Notes: generated from the letters alone by a model not told the origin. DNA of 37,439 nucleotides from Kiritimatiellia bacterium (GCA_017628025.1 JAGBZX010000005.1:1-37439), one strand, 5' to 3'. Positions 29,055 to 37,298 are shown, counted from the first letter of the stretch. Made by a program: numbers and translations.

Positions 29055-30151
29055 CTGAACACCTGCTCCGTTGTTGCCGCGAGATTTTCCGCGGCATTTA
29101 GTTTATCTAACGCTTCATCAAGCGTGACTACTGAACGCAAAATCGGGAAGAACGCATCTATACCTTTTGAGTTAAGTATATTTGCCTCACGCGTAACTGA
29201 GCCAGCAAAAGCGATTACTTTTTTAGAGTAACGCTTTGCACGCTCTGCCACACCGCACGGTGCCTTGCCCATCGCCGTTTGCGCATCTAGTCGCCCTTCG
29301 CCAGTTACGACTACATCTACTTGGCTAACATAACTATCAAACGACGTCTCTTCCAAAACCAGTTCAACTCCACGTTTAAGTTCACCGCCTAAAAATCTTA
29401 GAAATGCAAAGCCTAATCCACCTGCCGCGCCTGCTCCTGGTGCATTATAATCACCACCTGCAACATTAGCAAAATGTAAAAGAGAGGCGTCTAATTCTTT
29501 AACAACTTCTTCAGACGCGCCCTTTTGCGGTCCATAAACAGCACTTGCGCCATTATCACCACAAAGAGGATTAGTAACATCGCACGCTATTTTAAAAACT
29601 GCATCAGAAAGTTCTTTTATAGCGCACGATGAGTCAATTGAAGCAATCTTAGAAAGTGTCGCGCCGCCGAATGGAAGCTCATCGCCAGACGAATCTAATA
29701 ATTTATAGCCTAACGCTTGAAGCATACCTGCGCCAGCATCATTTGTGGCACTGCCTCCTATGCCAATTATAAAACGACGACAACCACTAGCTAAAGCGTT
29801 GCGTATCATTTCGCCAACTCCATACGTCGTTGTAACGCGAGGATCAAGCTCAGAACGCTCAAGTAGAGTAATCCCAGAAGCTTGAGCCATTTCCATAATT
29901 GCTGTCTCACCTACAACGCCATACTTAGCAACAACCTTCGCGCCTTTAGGGCCTGTTACTTCAAGAGAACGCATTTGGCCAGAAAGACCTTCAACTAAAG
30001 CCTCCACCGTCCCCTCGCCACCATCTGCCAGCGGGCGCACAATACAGCTAGCATCGGGGAAAGCGCGTCTAACACCATCTGCTACAGACGCACCAGCCTC
30101 TAGCGAGCTGAGGCTGCCTTTCATCGAATCCATCGCTATAAGCACTTTCAT
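29030..30151 (-). CDS. Glycerate kinase, GlxK/GarK family
   Basis: This enzyme phosphorylates D-glycerate to 2- or 3-phosphoglycerate. It has the family start KVLIAMDSMKGSLSSLEAG, RPLADGGEGTVEAL, FIIGIGGSATNDAGAGMLQA and VVTGEGRLDAQTAMGKAP. I use ATG 30151 because the AAGGA sequence is 9 bases upstream and the protein then begins at the conserved KVLIA; the TTG at 30181 would add 10 unsupported residues. Length is about 373. It is the first gene of a transcript running through gntP, larC, the exchanger and the two dehydrogenases. Confidence 0.95.
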   Translation of the reverse strand: MKVLIAMDSMKGSLSSLEAGASVADGVRRAFPDASCIVRPLADGGEGTVEALVEGLSGQMRSLEVTGPKGAKVVAKYGVVGETAIMEMAQASGITLLERSELDPRVTTTYGVGEMIRNALASGCRRFIIGIGGSATNDAGAGMLQALGYKLLDSSGDELPFGGATLSKIASIDSSCAIKELSDAVFKIACDVTNPLCGDNGASAVYGPQKGASEEVVKELDASLLHFANVAGGDYNAPGAGAAGGLGFAFLRFLGGELKRGVELVLEETSFDSYVSQVDVVVTGEGRLDAQTAMGKAPCGVAERAKRYSKKVIAFAGSVTREANILNSKGIDAFFPILRSVVTLDEALDKLNAAENLAATTEQVFRCLKLMER

Positions 30152-30198
30152 GGTGGACATCCTTTTAAGTAAACTAAACAAAGACCTAATTTCTTAAA

Positions 30199-30227
30199 AG
30201 TATATCATTTAATATCCACCATTACAA
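30199..30227 (-). promoter_or_regulatory. Promoter for the glycerate kinase operon
   Basis: On the minus strand TTGTAA (30227-30222), a 17-base spacer and TATACT (30204-30199, preceded by TGA) lie just beyond the thiE stop. The predicted leader is about 40 bases. No riboswitch or terminator is seen in 30152-30232. Confidence 0.55.
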
Positions 30228-30232
30228 CGCAC

Positions 30233-30844
30233 TCAAATGGGGAGGAAGCTTTTTAGTTTCTTAATTGCTACTTCAGGATTTAGACTTCCACATACTGCTC
30301 TTACAACCGCGACATTGCGAGCACCAAATTCTACCACGCTTTTAATTCGCTCTGCATCAATTCCGCCTATCGCAACAGCAGGACGGGGAGAAAGATTTAT
30401 CATCTCCTTCATTATATTTAGTCCTAGTGTTGGATCAGGAATATCTTTTGTAGGAGTTGCATAAACTGGCCCGACACCTATATAGTCGACATCTTCAAGC
30501 AAGGATTTTTTAACTTGAAAAATATTATGAGTAGAAAGCCCAACTACTTTTAACGTTGGGTATCTCCGTCGAACCTCACTAGGCGACATATCGTCTTGAC
30601 CGATATGTACGCCATCAGCACCAACTATGGAGGCAATTTCAGGACTATCATTTACTATAAATAACGTACCAGTATTGCTAGTAATTTCTCGAACTACTCT
30701 TGCTTCTTCCAAAATTTCTTCTCGAGAAGCATGCTTCATTCTTAATTGCAAAATTTTAACTCCAGCTTTTACTGCCGCCTCTGCACATTTCGCATAGCCG
30801 ACTACTGGATTTGTCATTACAACATAGAGCCCAAAATCTTTCAT
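30233..30844 (-). CDS. thiE: Thiamin phosphate synthase
   Basis: ThiE joins HMP-PP to thiazole phosphate carboxylate to make thiamin phosphate. The TIM-barrel protein has LYVVMTNP, LQLRMKHASREEILEEA (phosphate and pyrophosphate site), LFIVNDSPEIA, DGVHIGQDDM, IGVGPVYATPTKDIP and VAIGGI. Length is 203 residues. The start is ATG 30844 (MKDFGLYV); an upstream GTG at 30859 is not needed. The start codon overlaps the TGA of a 9-codon leader frame inside the 31-bp repeat copy. It is the last gene of the thi cluster, with no terminator before the glycerate operon promoter. Confidence 0.95.
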   Translation of the reverse strand: MKDFGLYVVMTNPVVGYAKCAEAAVKAGVKILQLRMKHASREEILEEARVVREITSNTGTLFIVNDSPEIASIVGADGVHIGQDDMSPSEVRRRYPTLKVVGLSTHNIFQVKKSLLEDVDYIGVGPVYATPTKDIPDPTLGLNIMKEMINLSPRPAVAIGGIDAERIKSVVEFGARNVAVVRAVCGSLNPEVAIKKLKSFLPI

Positions 30845-30874
30845 AAGATTTTTCCGCACATAATTCTCATTTTA
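30844..30874 (-). repeat. 31-bp dispersed repeat, copy 2, forming a leader frame for thiE
   Basis: This is identical to 231-261 in inverted orientation. Read toward thiE it begins TAAAATGAG and its last base is the A of the thiE ATG. It contains ATG (30870-30868) followed by codons for MRIMCGKIL and a TGA that overlaps the thiE ATG. GCGGA inside it could serve as a weak Shine-Dalgarno. Confidence 0.85.
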
Positions 30875-30911
30875 AAATTCTATGATTTCCTATCCAAATC
30901 CCAGATGCAGA

Positions 30912-31697
30912 TTATTTTGTCTGTTTCAAGTCGTCAGCTATGATTTTTGCTATTTTTCGACCACTCTTAAACATTCCGCCAAAAATTGGCCCCATCCTAA
31001 ATCCGCCTTGAACATTGTTTGCCGCCATGCCGCTCGCGTAAAGCCCGGGGTAAAGACGCTTCGTGTTCTCTACTGTCGTGCGCTCACCGTCCTCCATCCA
31101 CATCGGTTTTTCGCCGAGAATCCCGCCTGTCGGAGAATCGATCTTAACGCCAGCTTTATTAACGGCCTTCGAGATAATCTCGCTCGGATGGCCCGTACCA
31201 TCGAGAACCGCACGCGCCATTATAACTATCGGATCGACGTGAAGCCCCATATACGCTACGGGATTCGAGTTGATCACAACACCGCAGACCGTGCCCGCGT
31301 GAATTACAATGTCTTCGACCTTAACGGCATTAAAAATTACCGCCCCCGCTTTACGCGCGCCGAAAACGAGACCCGAGGCCATCTCAACAGAATCGACCGT
31401 ATGATATTCCGCGTCGATAGGCTGAGTTGTAATCCCGAATTCATGCAAAATCGCCGCGCCGTCATTTTGAACGACAACCTCGTTCATCAGCATTCCACCG
31501 CCCCACGTTCCACCGCCAGGCGCAAGCTTTGATTCAAAAACGGCGACCTTAAGCCCAGCGAGCGCCAAGTCACGCGCAGCTACGAGACCAGAAGGTCCTG
31601 CGCCGACAATCGCGACATCAACAGCGAGATTATTTTCAAGTTTCTTAAAGTAGCTTCGCACAATGGCGAGCGATATTTTTTCTTCCATGTTTTTCAT
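30912..31697 (-). CDS. thi4: Thi4-type thiazole synthase (sulfide-using form)
   Basis: Thi4 makes the adenylated thiazole moiety of thiamin from NAD, glycine and sulfur. The protein has an N-terminal Rossmann motif ([20 protein letters not shown]), the [10 protein letters not shown] loop, and the C-terminal [20 protein letters not shown] and [12 protein letters not shown]. At the position where yeast Thi4 uses a sacrificial Cys, this one has His153 in GLHVDPI, as in archaeal catalytic enzymes that use free sulfide. That fits an anaerobe. Length is 261 residues. No thiG, thiS, thiF or thiH is present. The start is ATG 31697 or 31688, with no good Shine-Dalgarno. Confidence 0.93.
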   Translation of the reverse strand: MKNMEEKISLAIVRSYFKKLENNLAVDVAIVGAGPSGLVAARDLALAGLKVAVFESKLAPGGGTWGGGMLMNEVVVQNDGAAILHEFGITTQPIDAEYHTVDSVEMASGLVFGARKAGAVIFNAVKVEDIVIHAGTVCGVVINSNPVAYMGLHVDPIVIMARAVLDGTGHPSEIISKAVNKAGVKIDSPTGGILGEKPMWMEDGERTTVENTKRLYPGLYASGMAANNVQGGFRMGPIFGGMFKSGRKIAKIIADDLKQTK

Positions 31698-31739
31698 AGT
31701 TTTTATTTCTTTGATTTTACTTAAATAAATAGACGCTTC

Positions 31740-32549
31740 TTATCGCAATACTCCGCAATCACTCCCGACTAGATATGAATTTAAGATTGCTTGATAGACA
31801 TATTCTTTCGCCCCCTTAATCGCATCTTTAAGATTGTGATTTAACGCAAGTTCTGCTGCGATAGCTGCTGAAAGAGTGCAGCCCGTTCCGTGAGTGGAAA
31901 TCGGATTTTCAATTCGAGACAATGAAAAAGGCGAGTAATCTCTGCCATCAAAAAGGACATCCTCTGCCGCACTTATATTTCTCGTTGCGTGCCCGCCCTT
32001 TATGAGGACTGCCGCGCCGAATTTATCGTATAGGCTTATCGCCGCGTCGCGTATATCTTGAAGCGATTTTATCGACCTTCCACTTAATTCTTCAGCTTCG
32101 GGAATATTCGGCGTTATTAAAGTCGCAAGAGGAAACAATAGTCTTTCCATCGCTTTTCGCGTGGCCCCTCCAGCTAATGTCGCGCCGCTCGTAGCGACCA
32201 TAACAGGGTCAATCACTTTGGCAATCGTAGGATAAGCCTTTAATCGCCCGGCAACCGCCTCGACAATACTAGCCGAACCTAACATCCCGGTTTTTAAAGC
32301 GGCTATCGAATAAGTCCCTAAAACAGCGTCTAACTGAGCGGCTACAAAATCCGCCGCGATTTCGTTTATTCCGTAAACTCCATTCGGATTTTGCGCTGTA
32401 AGCGCGGTAACTACTGTGCATCCGTGAAGCTTATACGCGTGGAACGCACGCAAATCCGCTTGAAAGCCAGCATTCCCTCCGCTATCACTTCCTGCTATCG
32501 TCAGACAGCACGAATGCACTTTCGGGCCAACTATAAACTTAGAACTCAT
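31740..32549 (-). CDS. thiD: Hydroxymethylpyrimidine/phosphomethylpyrimidine kinase
   Basis: ThiD phosphorylates HMP and HMP-P to HMP-PP. It has the ribokinase-like start LTIAGSDSGGNAGFQADL, the DPVMVATSGATL region, TPNIPEAEELSG and the C-terminal ISTHGTGCTLSAAIAAELA with the catalytic Asp replaced by the family-typical Cys/Thr context. I start at ATG 32549 (MSSKFIVGP) because it overlaps the thiC TGA as ATGA; a TTG at 32597 would add 16 residues. Length is 269. thi4 follows after 42 bases. Confidence 0.95.
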   Translation of the reverse strand: MSSKFIVGPKVHSCCLTIAGSDSGGNAGFQADLRAFHAYKLHGCTVVTALTAQNPNGVYGINEIAADFVAAQLDAVLGTYSIAALKTGMLGSASIVEAVAGRLKAYPTIAKVIDPVMVATSGATLAGGATRKAMERLLFPLATLITPNIPEAEELSGRSIKSLQDIRDAAISLYDKFGAAVLIKGGHATRNISAAEDVLFDGRDYSPFSLSRIENPISTHGTGCTLSAAIAAELALNHNLKDAIKGAKEYVYQAILNSYLVGSDCGVLR

Positions 32550-33847
32550 AACTCTGAACTTAATTCCCTGATTCGGCGCGATGTTCTGACGGCGCAAAAC
32601 TGCTTACCGCACATAGAGCAATGATCATCGTCGTGCTTTTCGTCCACAAATGAACGGGTTTTCAGCCACCGCTCTTTAGCGCGGTGAGGATCAAGCGCGC
32701 ACTTAAACTGCTTATCCCAGTCAAACTGCGCTCTAGCGTCTGACATTTCATCATCAATCGCCCGCGCCCCAGGTAAGCCTCGCGCGACATCGCCTGCATG
32801 CGCTGCGATTTTATACGCTATGCACCCTTGGTGAACTTCATCTTCATCGGGCAGCCCAAGATGTTCAGCAGGCGTTACATAACATAAGAGCGAAGCTCCG
32901 TATGTCGCAGCTGCCGTCGCGCCAATCGCCGAAGTTATATGATCATAGCCTGGCGCTATATCTGTAACGACAGGACCTAAAACATAAAACGGAGCTCTTT
33001 TGCAGACTTCCTGCTGTCTCTCCATATTCATTTTAATTTGGTCAAATGGTACGTGACCTGGGCCTTCAACCATAACCTGAACGCCTTTAGCGCGGCATCT
33101 ATCTACCAGTTCACCTAAAATATCAAGTTCTCCAAACTGCGCGGCATCAGACGCATCAGCGAGACAGCCAGGTCTAAGCCCGTCGCCGAGTGAGACTGTA
33201 ACATCATGCTCAACTAAAATATCCAAGACCTCATCCCAATGTGTATAAAGCGGATTTTCAGATTTATTCTCCATCATCCACTCTGCCATAATCGCGCCGC
33301 CGCGCGAAACGATGCCCATCTTGCGCTTCATCGCCATCGGGATATGCTTACGCAGAAGCCCCGCATGAAGCGTCATAAAATCGACCCCCTGTTCCGCTTG
33401 AGCGCGGATAACTTCGAGAAGAAATTCGGGATTCATCTTAGGAATATCGCCCTCAAGGCGCGAAACCGTCTCGTAAACGGGAACTGTCCCCAAAGGACGG
33501 TTGCTGTTCTCTAACATACCTTGGCGAATAGACTTGAGATCATCCGACCCAACCGAAAGATCCATTACAAAATCAGCCCCGGCTTTAAGAGCGACCGCTA
33601 ACTTATCAAGCTCGTCGCCCTTCCCGGAATGCGTAACGCTTCGCCCTAAGTTAGCGTTTATTTTCGTTTTGAAAATCCGTCCGACGCCAATGGGCTTAGC
33701 GCTCTTATGATTAGCATTAAGAGGGATTACCGCCTCGCCCGTAGCGATTTTAGCGCGAACAACTTCAACATCAACGCCCTCATCTTCAGCGACGATTCTC
33801 ATCGCGGCGGTAACAATGCCCATACGGGCAGACTGCAATTGAGTCAT
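32546..33847 (-). CDS. thiC: Phosphomethylpyrimidine synthase
   Basis: ThiC is the radical SAM enzyme that rearranges AIR to HMP-P. The 433 residues are of the shorter prokaryotic type. Visible motifs are KTKINANLGRS, MDLSVGSD, DFMTLHAG, SRGGAIMAEWM, SLGDGLRPGC and VEGPGHVPF. The C-terminal cluster motif has Cys410, Cys413 and Cys418 (CxxCxxxxC), which holds the [4Fe-4S] cluster. A GGAGG Shine-Dalgarno lies 7 bases before the ATG and is part of the TPP riboswitch 3' end. thiD overlaps the stop. Confidence 0.97.
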   Translation of the reverse strand: MTQLQSARMGIVTAAMRIVAEDEGVDVEVVRAKIATGEAVIPLNANHKSAKPIGVGRIFKTKINANLGRSVTHSGKGDELDKLAVALKAGADFVMDLSVGSDDLKSIRQGMLENSNRPLGTVPVYETVSRLEGDIPKMNPEFLLEVIRAQAEQGVDFMTLHAGLLRKHIPMAMKRKMGIVSRGGAIMAEWMMENKSENPLYTHWDEVLDILVEHDVTVSLGDGLRPGCLADASDAAQFGELDILGELVDRCRAKGVQVMVEGPGHVPFDQIKMNMERQQEVCKRAPFYVLGPVVTDIAPGYDHITSAIGATAAATYGASLLCYVTPAEHLGLPDEDEVHQGCIAYKIAAHAGDVARGLPGARAIDDEMSDARAQFDWDKQFKCALDPHRAKERWLKTRSFVDEKHDDDHCSMCGKQFCAVRTSRRIRELSSEL

Positions 33848-33854
33848 ATACTTT

Positions 33855-33935
33855 CCTCCGCAGGTATTATCCTGATCAGGTTAACGGGTATTTTCTCAGC
33901 ACCCAAGCCCATTGCTTGGCAGCACCCCGACATGT
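33855..33935 (-). promoter_or_regulatory. TPP riboswitch (THI element) in the thiC leader
   Basis: On the minus strand the conserved blocks appear in order: GTCGGGGTGC near 33932, CTGAGA (33899-33894), ATACCCGT, ACCTGATC (33881-33874), GGATAATACC and TGCGGAGG. The variable P3-type hairpin GCCAAGCAATGGGCTTGG lies between the first two. The last block contains the thiC Shine-Dalgarno GGAGG (33859-33855). TPP binding would therefore most likely block ribosome access; no terminator follows. Confidence 0.95.
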
Positions 33936-33942
33936 GGAATTA

Positions 33943-33972
33943 ATTATATCAAAACAGTACTTCTAAATGCAA
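33943..33972 (-). promoter_or_regulatory. Promoter for the thi operon
   Basis: On the minus strand TTGCAT (33972-33967), an 18-base spacer and TATAAT (33948-33943), preceded by TG, place the transcript start about 7 bases before the TPP aptamer. The rest of 33936-34022 shows no other feature; no clear terminator for the GH95 gene is seen. Confidence 0.65.
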
Positions 33973-34022
33973 GTTTGCAGAGTAATCGGTTAGTAAGTTG
34001 CGCGGCTACGCCAAAGGGTCAT

Positions 34023-36137
34023 TTATTCACTGCGCATCGTTTCACTGGCAGGGGCGTCTAAAAATTGAACAACAACCTTGCCGTTCACCCTTCTGCCATT
34101 AACGCGGCGGCCATCAGAAAGCGCAAGATTTTCAAAAGAAACATCCTTCCACTCGGGCGGACATCCCTTGAAAAATTCAACCTTGCCATTTACCTCGTGC
34201 GCCAAGAGTTCCATCACTGCTGAAGCTGCTGCACACTGACCGTCCATCTGCATAATCTGCCCTGCACCGGAATTAGCAAAACTGCCAGAAATGGTCAAGG
34301 CGGTAAACCCTGGCGCATAGGCATTATGAAGCGAGCCATGCCCGGGATTGCAGAAATACGCATCCCACGCCCGGATAAGCTCCACCGCAGCTGTGGAATT
34401 GCCGACATGGGTATTGAGTATCGACGCCCACGGCACACACCATCCAGTCCATTTTTCAAAACCGCGATCAACCCAATTGCTATAGGTTTTTGTAGCCGTA
34501 TCGTATGCTCCAGGTGCGGAAAAATCAACGATGTCAAACGGGTAGTAGCACGCCATGTGCGAATGATGCCGATGAGATTTTGTCAGATCCTGACCTTCAA
34601 AAAGCTGCACGCCATTACGGCCGGCGGTATAAAGCGGCAAGCGCTTGGAAACATCAAGCCACATCGCATCAGGCTTCTCGCCAAGCATTTGCGCTGCTTG
34701 CACAAGATCGCGAGCGAGCCGGTGCGCCGCCGCCAACTGAAACGAAGAATCGCGGCCGACAGCACCCTTCAAACTGGCTCCTGCCCACTCGGGCGAAGGG
34801 GCGAGAGGAATCGAAAGCCGCCCGTCATACTCTTCCATCATCGCGCGATAAACATTCATTGCCCCCTTCATGAAATCGTAAGCGCCTGATTTGAGAAATG
34901 CCACATCGCGCGAATATCGCACATATCTGAACATCATTGCCGCCACCCACGCAGTCGAGCCGTGATCGATCGTGCCGGTCCAAAAACCACCGATGCACAC
35001 TCCGCGGTCATCTACCGAATGTGGCAACACATAACCATTGTCAATCCCGACAAAATTGCGCGCGTTATCCCGCAACTGCGGCCGCCATGACAGCACCATC
35101 TTAAACAATGGCAACAGATGGGCGAAATGTCCGCCGCGGAACGCTGGCGAATAACATTCCTGAACATTGATGTTAAAATGGTAATCGCCATTCCAGGGAA
35201 CAAGCCGGTCATCTTCAAGCCACTGCCCCTGCAGGCCGGCAGGTATGCCGTCGGGATCGGTCATCGCGCCGAAGCGGTACATGCCATACTCAAAAATGCG
35301 CTGAAGCGTAGGGTCCGGCACATTGATTCTCGCCCCCTCGCGCCAGAACTTCTCCCAGCGCGTGCGCGAACTCGCCTCTACCCTGGAGAAATCAACCGCC
35401 TTGAAAGCCCGAGCATCATTACCGCGCCACGTAGCGAGTGATAACTGCGCTCCATTCCTAATCCACCTGAGCGAAACCGAAGGATCGGCGGGCAACTTCC
35501 AATCAAAACCGCCAGAAACTCCATCGGCGGCATCTGCAACCTCAGCCTTCTCAAAACCGATCGGCTTTAAATCCTTTTCAAAAACAGAAAAGGATGTTGC
35601 GGGAAGCGACTTGGCGGAAAAATCGATCCCGTCGTCAAATTTCATCGCGAAGATGCCGCCGTCCTCCTTCGCTATGGCGATACGCACCTTGCCGCCCTCG
35701 GCAAACTCAATCTCGCCAATTCCGGAATAAGGATCAAGCGTTCCGCGCTTGAGCGTCCTGTTGTTCACCTTGAGCACGACACGCCCCAGCGGGAGCATAT
35801 AGGGGTTGCGCGGCTCGCGCTTGGGAGTCTCCTTTTTAAAGAGCGAAAGCAGCCGGTTTCCATCGCCCGAGTCAACCGCCGCGACTATATTAGAATAATT
35901 CTGCTCCGCCGTCCACGGATACCCCCCTCGATGATCCCAAAGATCCCCTCTGCCAACCGTCAAATTTATTTCATCGCCTCCGCCCCAGACAAGCACACCT
36001 GTCCTGCCGTCGGAGAAAGCCAACCCTTCGTGACAACTTGAATCACGCGGAAAATCCCACTCGACCAATTTGGCATTACCGGCAAAAATGCCAAAAAAAG
36101 CCAATACTAGGAATAAAAGCACCTTCTTCATTTTCAT
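34023..36137 (-). CDS. Secreted glycoside hydrolase, GH95-like
   Basis: A signal peptide (KKVLLFLVLAFFGIFAGNA) is followed by an N-terminal beta domain and an (alpha/alpha)6 barrel typical of GH95 (alpha-L-fucosidase and alpha-L-galactosidase). Supporting motifs are GLQGQWLEDDRLVPWNGDYH with HFNINVQ (the Asn pair that activates water), PSPEWAG (the expected acid Glu region), SHRHHSHMACYYP and QIMQMDGQCAAASAVMELL (the conserved Asp). It is 704 residues, somewhat shorter than many members. The substrate could differ from fucose, since several motif positions diverge. It starts 30 bases after ybaK. G+C looks higher than in the central part of the window. The start is ATG 36137 or 36131. Confidence 0.83.
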   Translation of the reverse strand: MKMKKVLLFLVLAFFGIFAGNAKLVEWDFPRDSSCHEGLAFSDGRTGVLVWGGGDEINLTVGRGDLWDHRGGYPWTAEQNYSNIVAAVDSGDGNRLLSLFKKETPKREPRNPYMLPLGRVVLKVNNRTLKRGTLDPYSGIGEIEFAEGGKVRIAIAKEDGGIFAMKFDDGIDFSAKSLPATSFSVFEKDLKPIGFEKAEVADAADGVSGGFDWKLPADPSVSLRWIRNGAQLSLATWRGNDARAFKAVDFSRVEASSRTRWEKFWREGARINVPDPTLQRIFEYGMYRFGAMTDPDGIPAGLQGQWLEDDRLVPWNGDYHFNINVQECYSPAFRGGHFAHLLPLFKMVLSWRPQLRDNARNFVGIDNGYVLPHSVDDRGVCIGGFWTGTIDHGSTAWVAAMMFRYVRYSRDVAFLKSGAYDFMKGAMNVYRAMMEEYDGRLSIPLAPSPEWAGASLKGAVGRDSSFQLAAAHRLARDLVQAAQMLGEKPDAMWLDVSKRLPLYTAGRNGVQLFEGQDLTKSHRHHSHMACYYPFDIVDFSAPGAYDTATKTYSNWVDRGFEKWTGWCVPWASILNTHVGNSTAAVELIRAWDAYFCNPGHGSLHNAYAPGFTALTISGSFANSGAGQIMQMDGQCAAASAVMELLAHEVNGKVEFFKGCPPEWKDVSFENLALSDGRRVNGRRVNGKVVVQFLDAPASETMRSE

Positions 36138-36166
36138 AATTATTTTTCTACAACCTCATCGACAAT

Positions 36167-36172
36167 ATTATA
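36167..36172 (-). promoter_or_regulatory. Possible -10 box for the GH95-like gene
   Basis: TATAAT on the minus strand (36172-36167) overlaps the ybaK stop codon and lies 29 bases before the GH95 ATG. There is no matching -35, so this is a weak call; the gene may also be read from the ybaK promoter. Confidence 0.3.
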
Positions 36173-36653
36173 TCGCCACATTGACGCGTTCTATCTCTGG
36201 AAGCACCAATTCTAGCGCCGCTGGCGACATCGCCGCGCAAATACCGCGATGACCGGCATTGATATAGATTCGCGGCAAATCAAAAATTGTTGACTCAATA
36301 TAAACCTTCATTCGCTTTCGCGTACCGAAAGGCGAGGTCCCTCCGACATGATAGCCAGAATGGCGATCTGCAACTTCTGGCGCACAAGTCGCAACAGTTT
36401 TAACACCTCTTACGCGAGCGAGGTTTTTAACGGAAATTTCTTTGTCGCCATGCATCAAGCAAACAAACGGCTTTTTCGTTTCGTCCTCAAGAATTATAGT
36501 TTTAATCGTCGCGTGATGATCGATCCCTAATTCTCTCGAGCACTCAATAGTTCCACCGTGCGGAGTGTAATCGTATGTAAACAATTCAAAATCCACCTTC
36601 GCCGCCTTAAGCGCACGAATCGCCATCGTCATCGGTATAGTTTCTAGTTTCAT
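36168..36653 (-). CDS. ybaK: Cys-tRNA(Pro)/Cys-tRNA(Cys) deacylase, YbaK/EbsC family
   Basis: This 161-residue editing enzyme clears misacylated aminoacyl-tRNA, mainly Cys-tRNA(Pro). It has the YbaK pattern: TPMTMAIRAL-type start, ATIKTIILEDETKKPFVCLM with the conserved Lys, and HVGGTSPFGTRKRMKVYIE followed by IYINAGHRG. The ATG at 36653 lies 6 bases after a TATAAT box, so the mRNA is probably leaderless. No Shine-Dalgarno is present. Confidence 0.93.
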   Translation of the reverse strand: MKLETIPMTMAIRALKAAKVDFELFTYDYTPHGGTIECSRELGIDHHATIKTIILEDETKKPFVCLMHGDKEISVKNLARVRGVKTVATCAPEVADRHSGYHVGGTSPFGTRKRMKVYIESTIFDLPRIYINAGHRGICAAMSPAALELVLPEIERVNVAI

Positions 36654-36659
36654 GCATAC

Positions 36660-36668
36660 ATTATATCA
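36660..36668 (-). promoter_or_regulatory. Extended -10 box TGATATAAT of ybaK
   Basis: TGATATAAT on the minus strand (36668-36660) is followed by 6 bases and then the ybaK ATG, so transcription would start at or next to the A of the ATG. No convincing -35 is visible. Confidence 0.55.
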
Positions 36669-37298
36669 AATATCACAATTCTATGCCTTAAACTTGGTTG
36701 GAAGTTCCGCGTTCCACTACTAGGTTTTCACTTAACGCAAAATAAATCGCCCTCAGACTCCCACTAATTTCTCCTACTCTGCTAAAACGGCATTAAGGTG
36801 TACACGCTCGGCAATGGGTACGACTTTCGTCGGAGAAATCTCGCCAAAGTATAATGAAGACTGAAGAGTGAAGAGTGAATAATTCCGCCGTTCTGCTCAA
36901 GTCACAATTCTTCACTCTTCATTCATCATTATTCATTCGCCATTCGCAGAATGGCGGAACACTATGGATACTGCAACACATTTCACTTTTTACCTCAACA
37001 GGACAAAATTTATGATAGGCGAACTTGAAATCTGCCATTCTCTACTCTTATAGAGAACGTGGCTATTACATCATACTTCATAATTTCGCTTTGATTCTCT
37101 ATTTCTCTCCACAATATCGCTTCTTTTTCTCTGTTTGAAACCTTTAGTTGGTTTTAACCTATTACGGTTTTCACTCTTCGATTCAAACCCATATTACTCT
37201 TACATTTTACACGGTTTTCAATACCGCAATGTTTACCCGACGAGTGCCAACGCAACAAAAATTTCATCGCCCCTCTATTATTATCGGCGCAAAAATGT
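36669..37298. other. Intergenic region without a supportable gene
   Basis: About 630 bases lie between two divergent genes (ybaK to the left, the PIN gene to the right). No frame of useful length or with a good start is seen on either strand. It contains the hairpin repeat at 36861-36959, an isolated plus-strand TATAAT at 36850-36855 and pyrimidine-rich stretches around 37085-37140. The decamer ACGGTTTTCA occurs twice between about 37160 and 37225. Confidence 0.6.
36861..36959. repeat. MITE-like inverted repeat element
   Basis: The outer arms TTCCGCCGTTCTGC (36883-36896) and GCAGAATGGCGGAA (36946-36959) are complementary at 13 of 14 positions. Left of the first arm is GAAGAGTGAAGAGTGAATAA, and inside the loop is TTCACTCTTCATTCAT, its approximate complement. 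Two alternative foldings are thus possible. Such GAAGAGTGAA/ATTCATT runs with inverted ends are typical of small non-coding repeats. No transposase is nearby. Confidence 0.65.

Noticed and set aside
32550..32597. Longer thiD start at TTG 32597
   Set aside because: The extension lies in thiC and is not family-like; the ATG at 32549 overlaps the thiC stop as ATGA.
33973..34022. Terminator after the GH95-like gene
   Set aside because: No stable stem with a T tract is visible on the minus strand.
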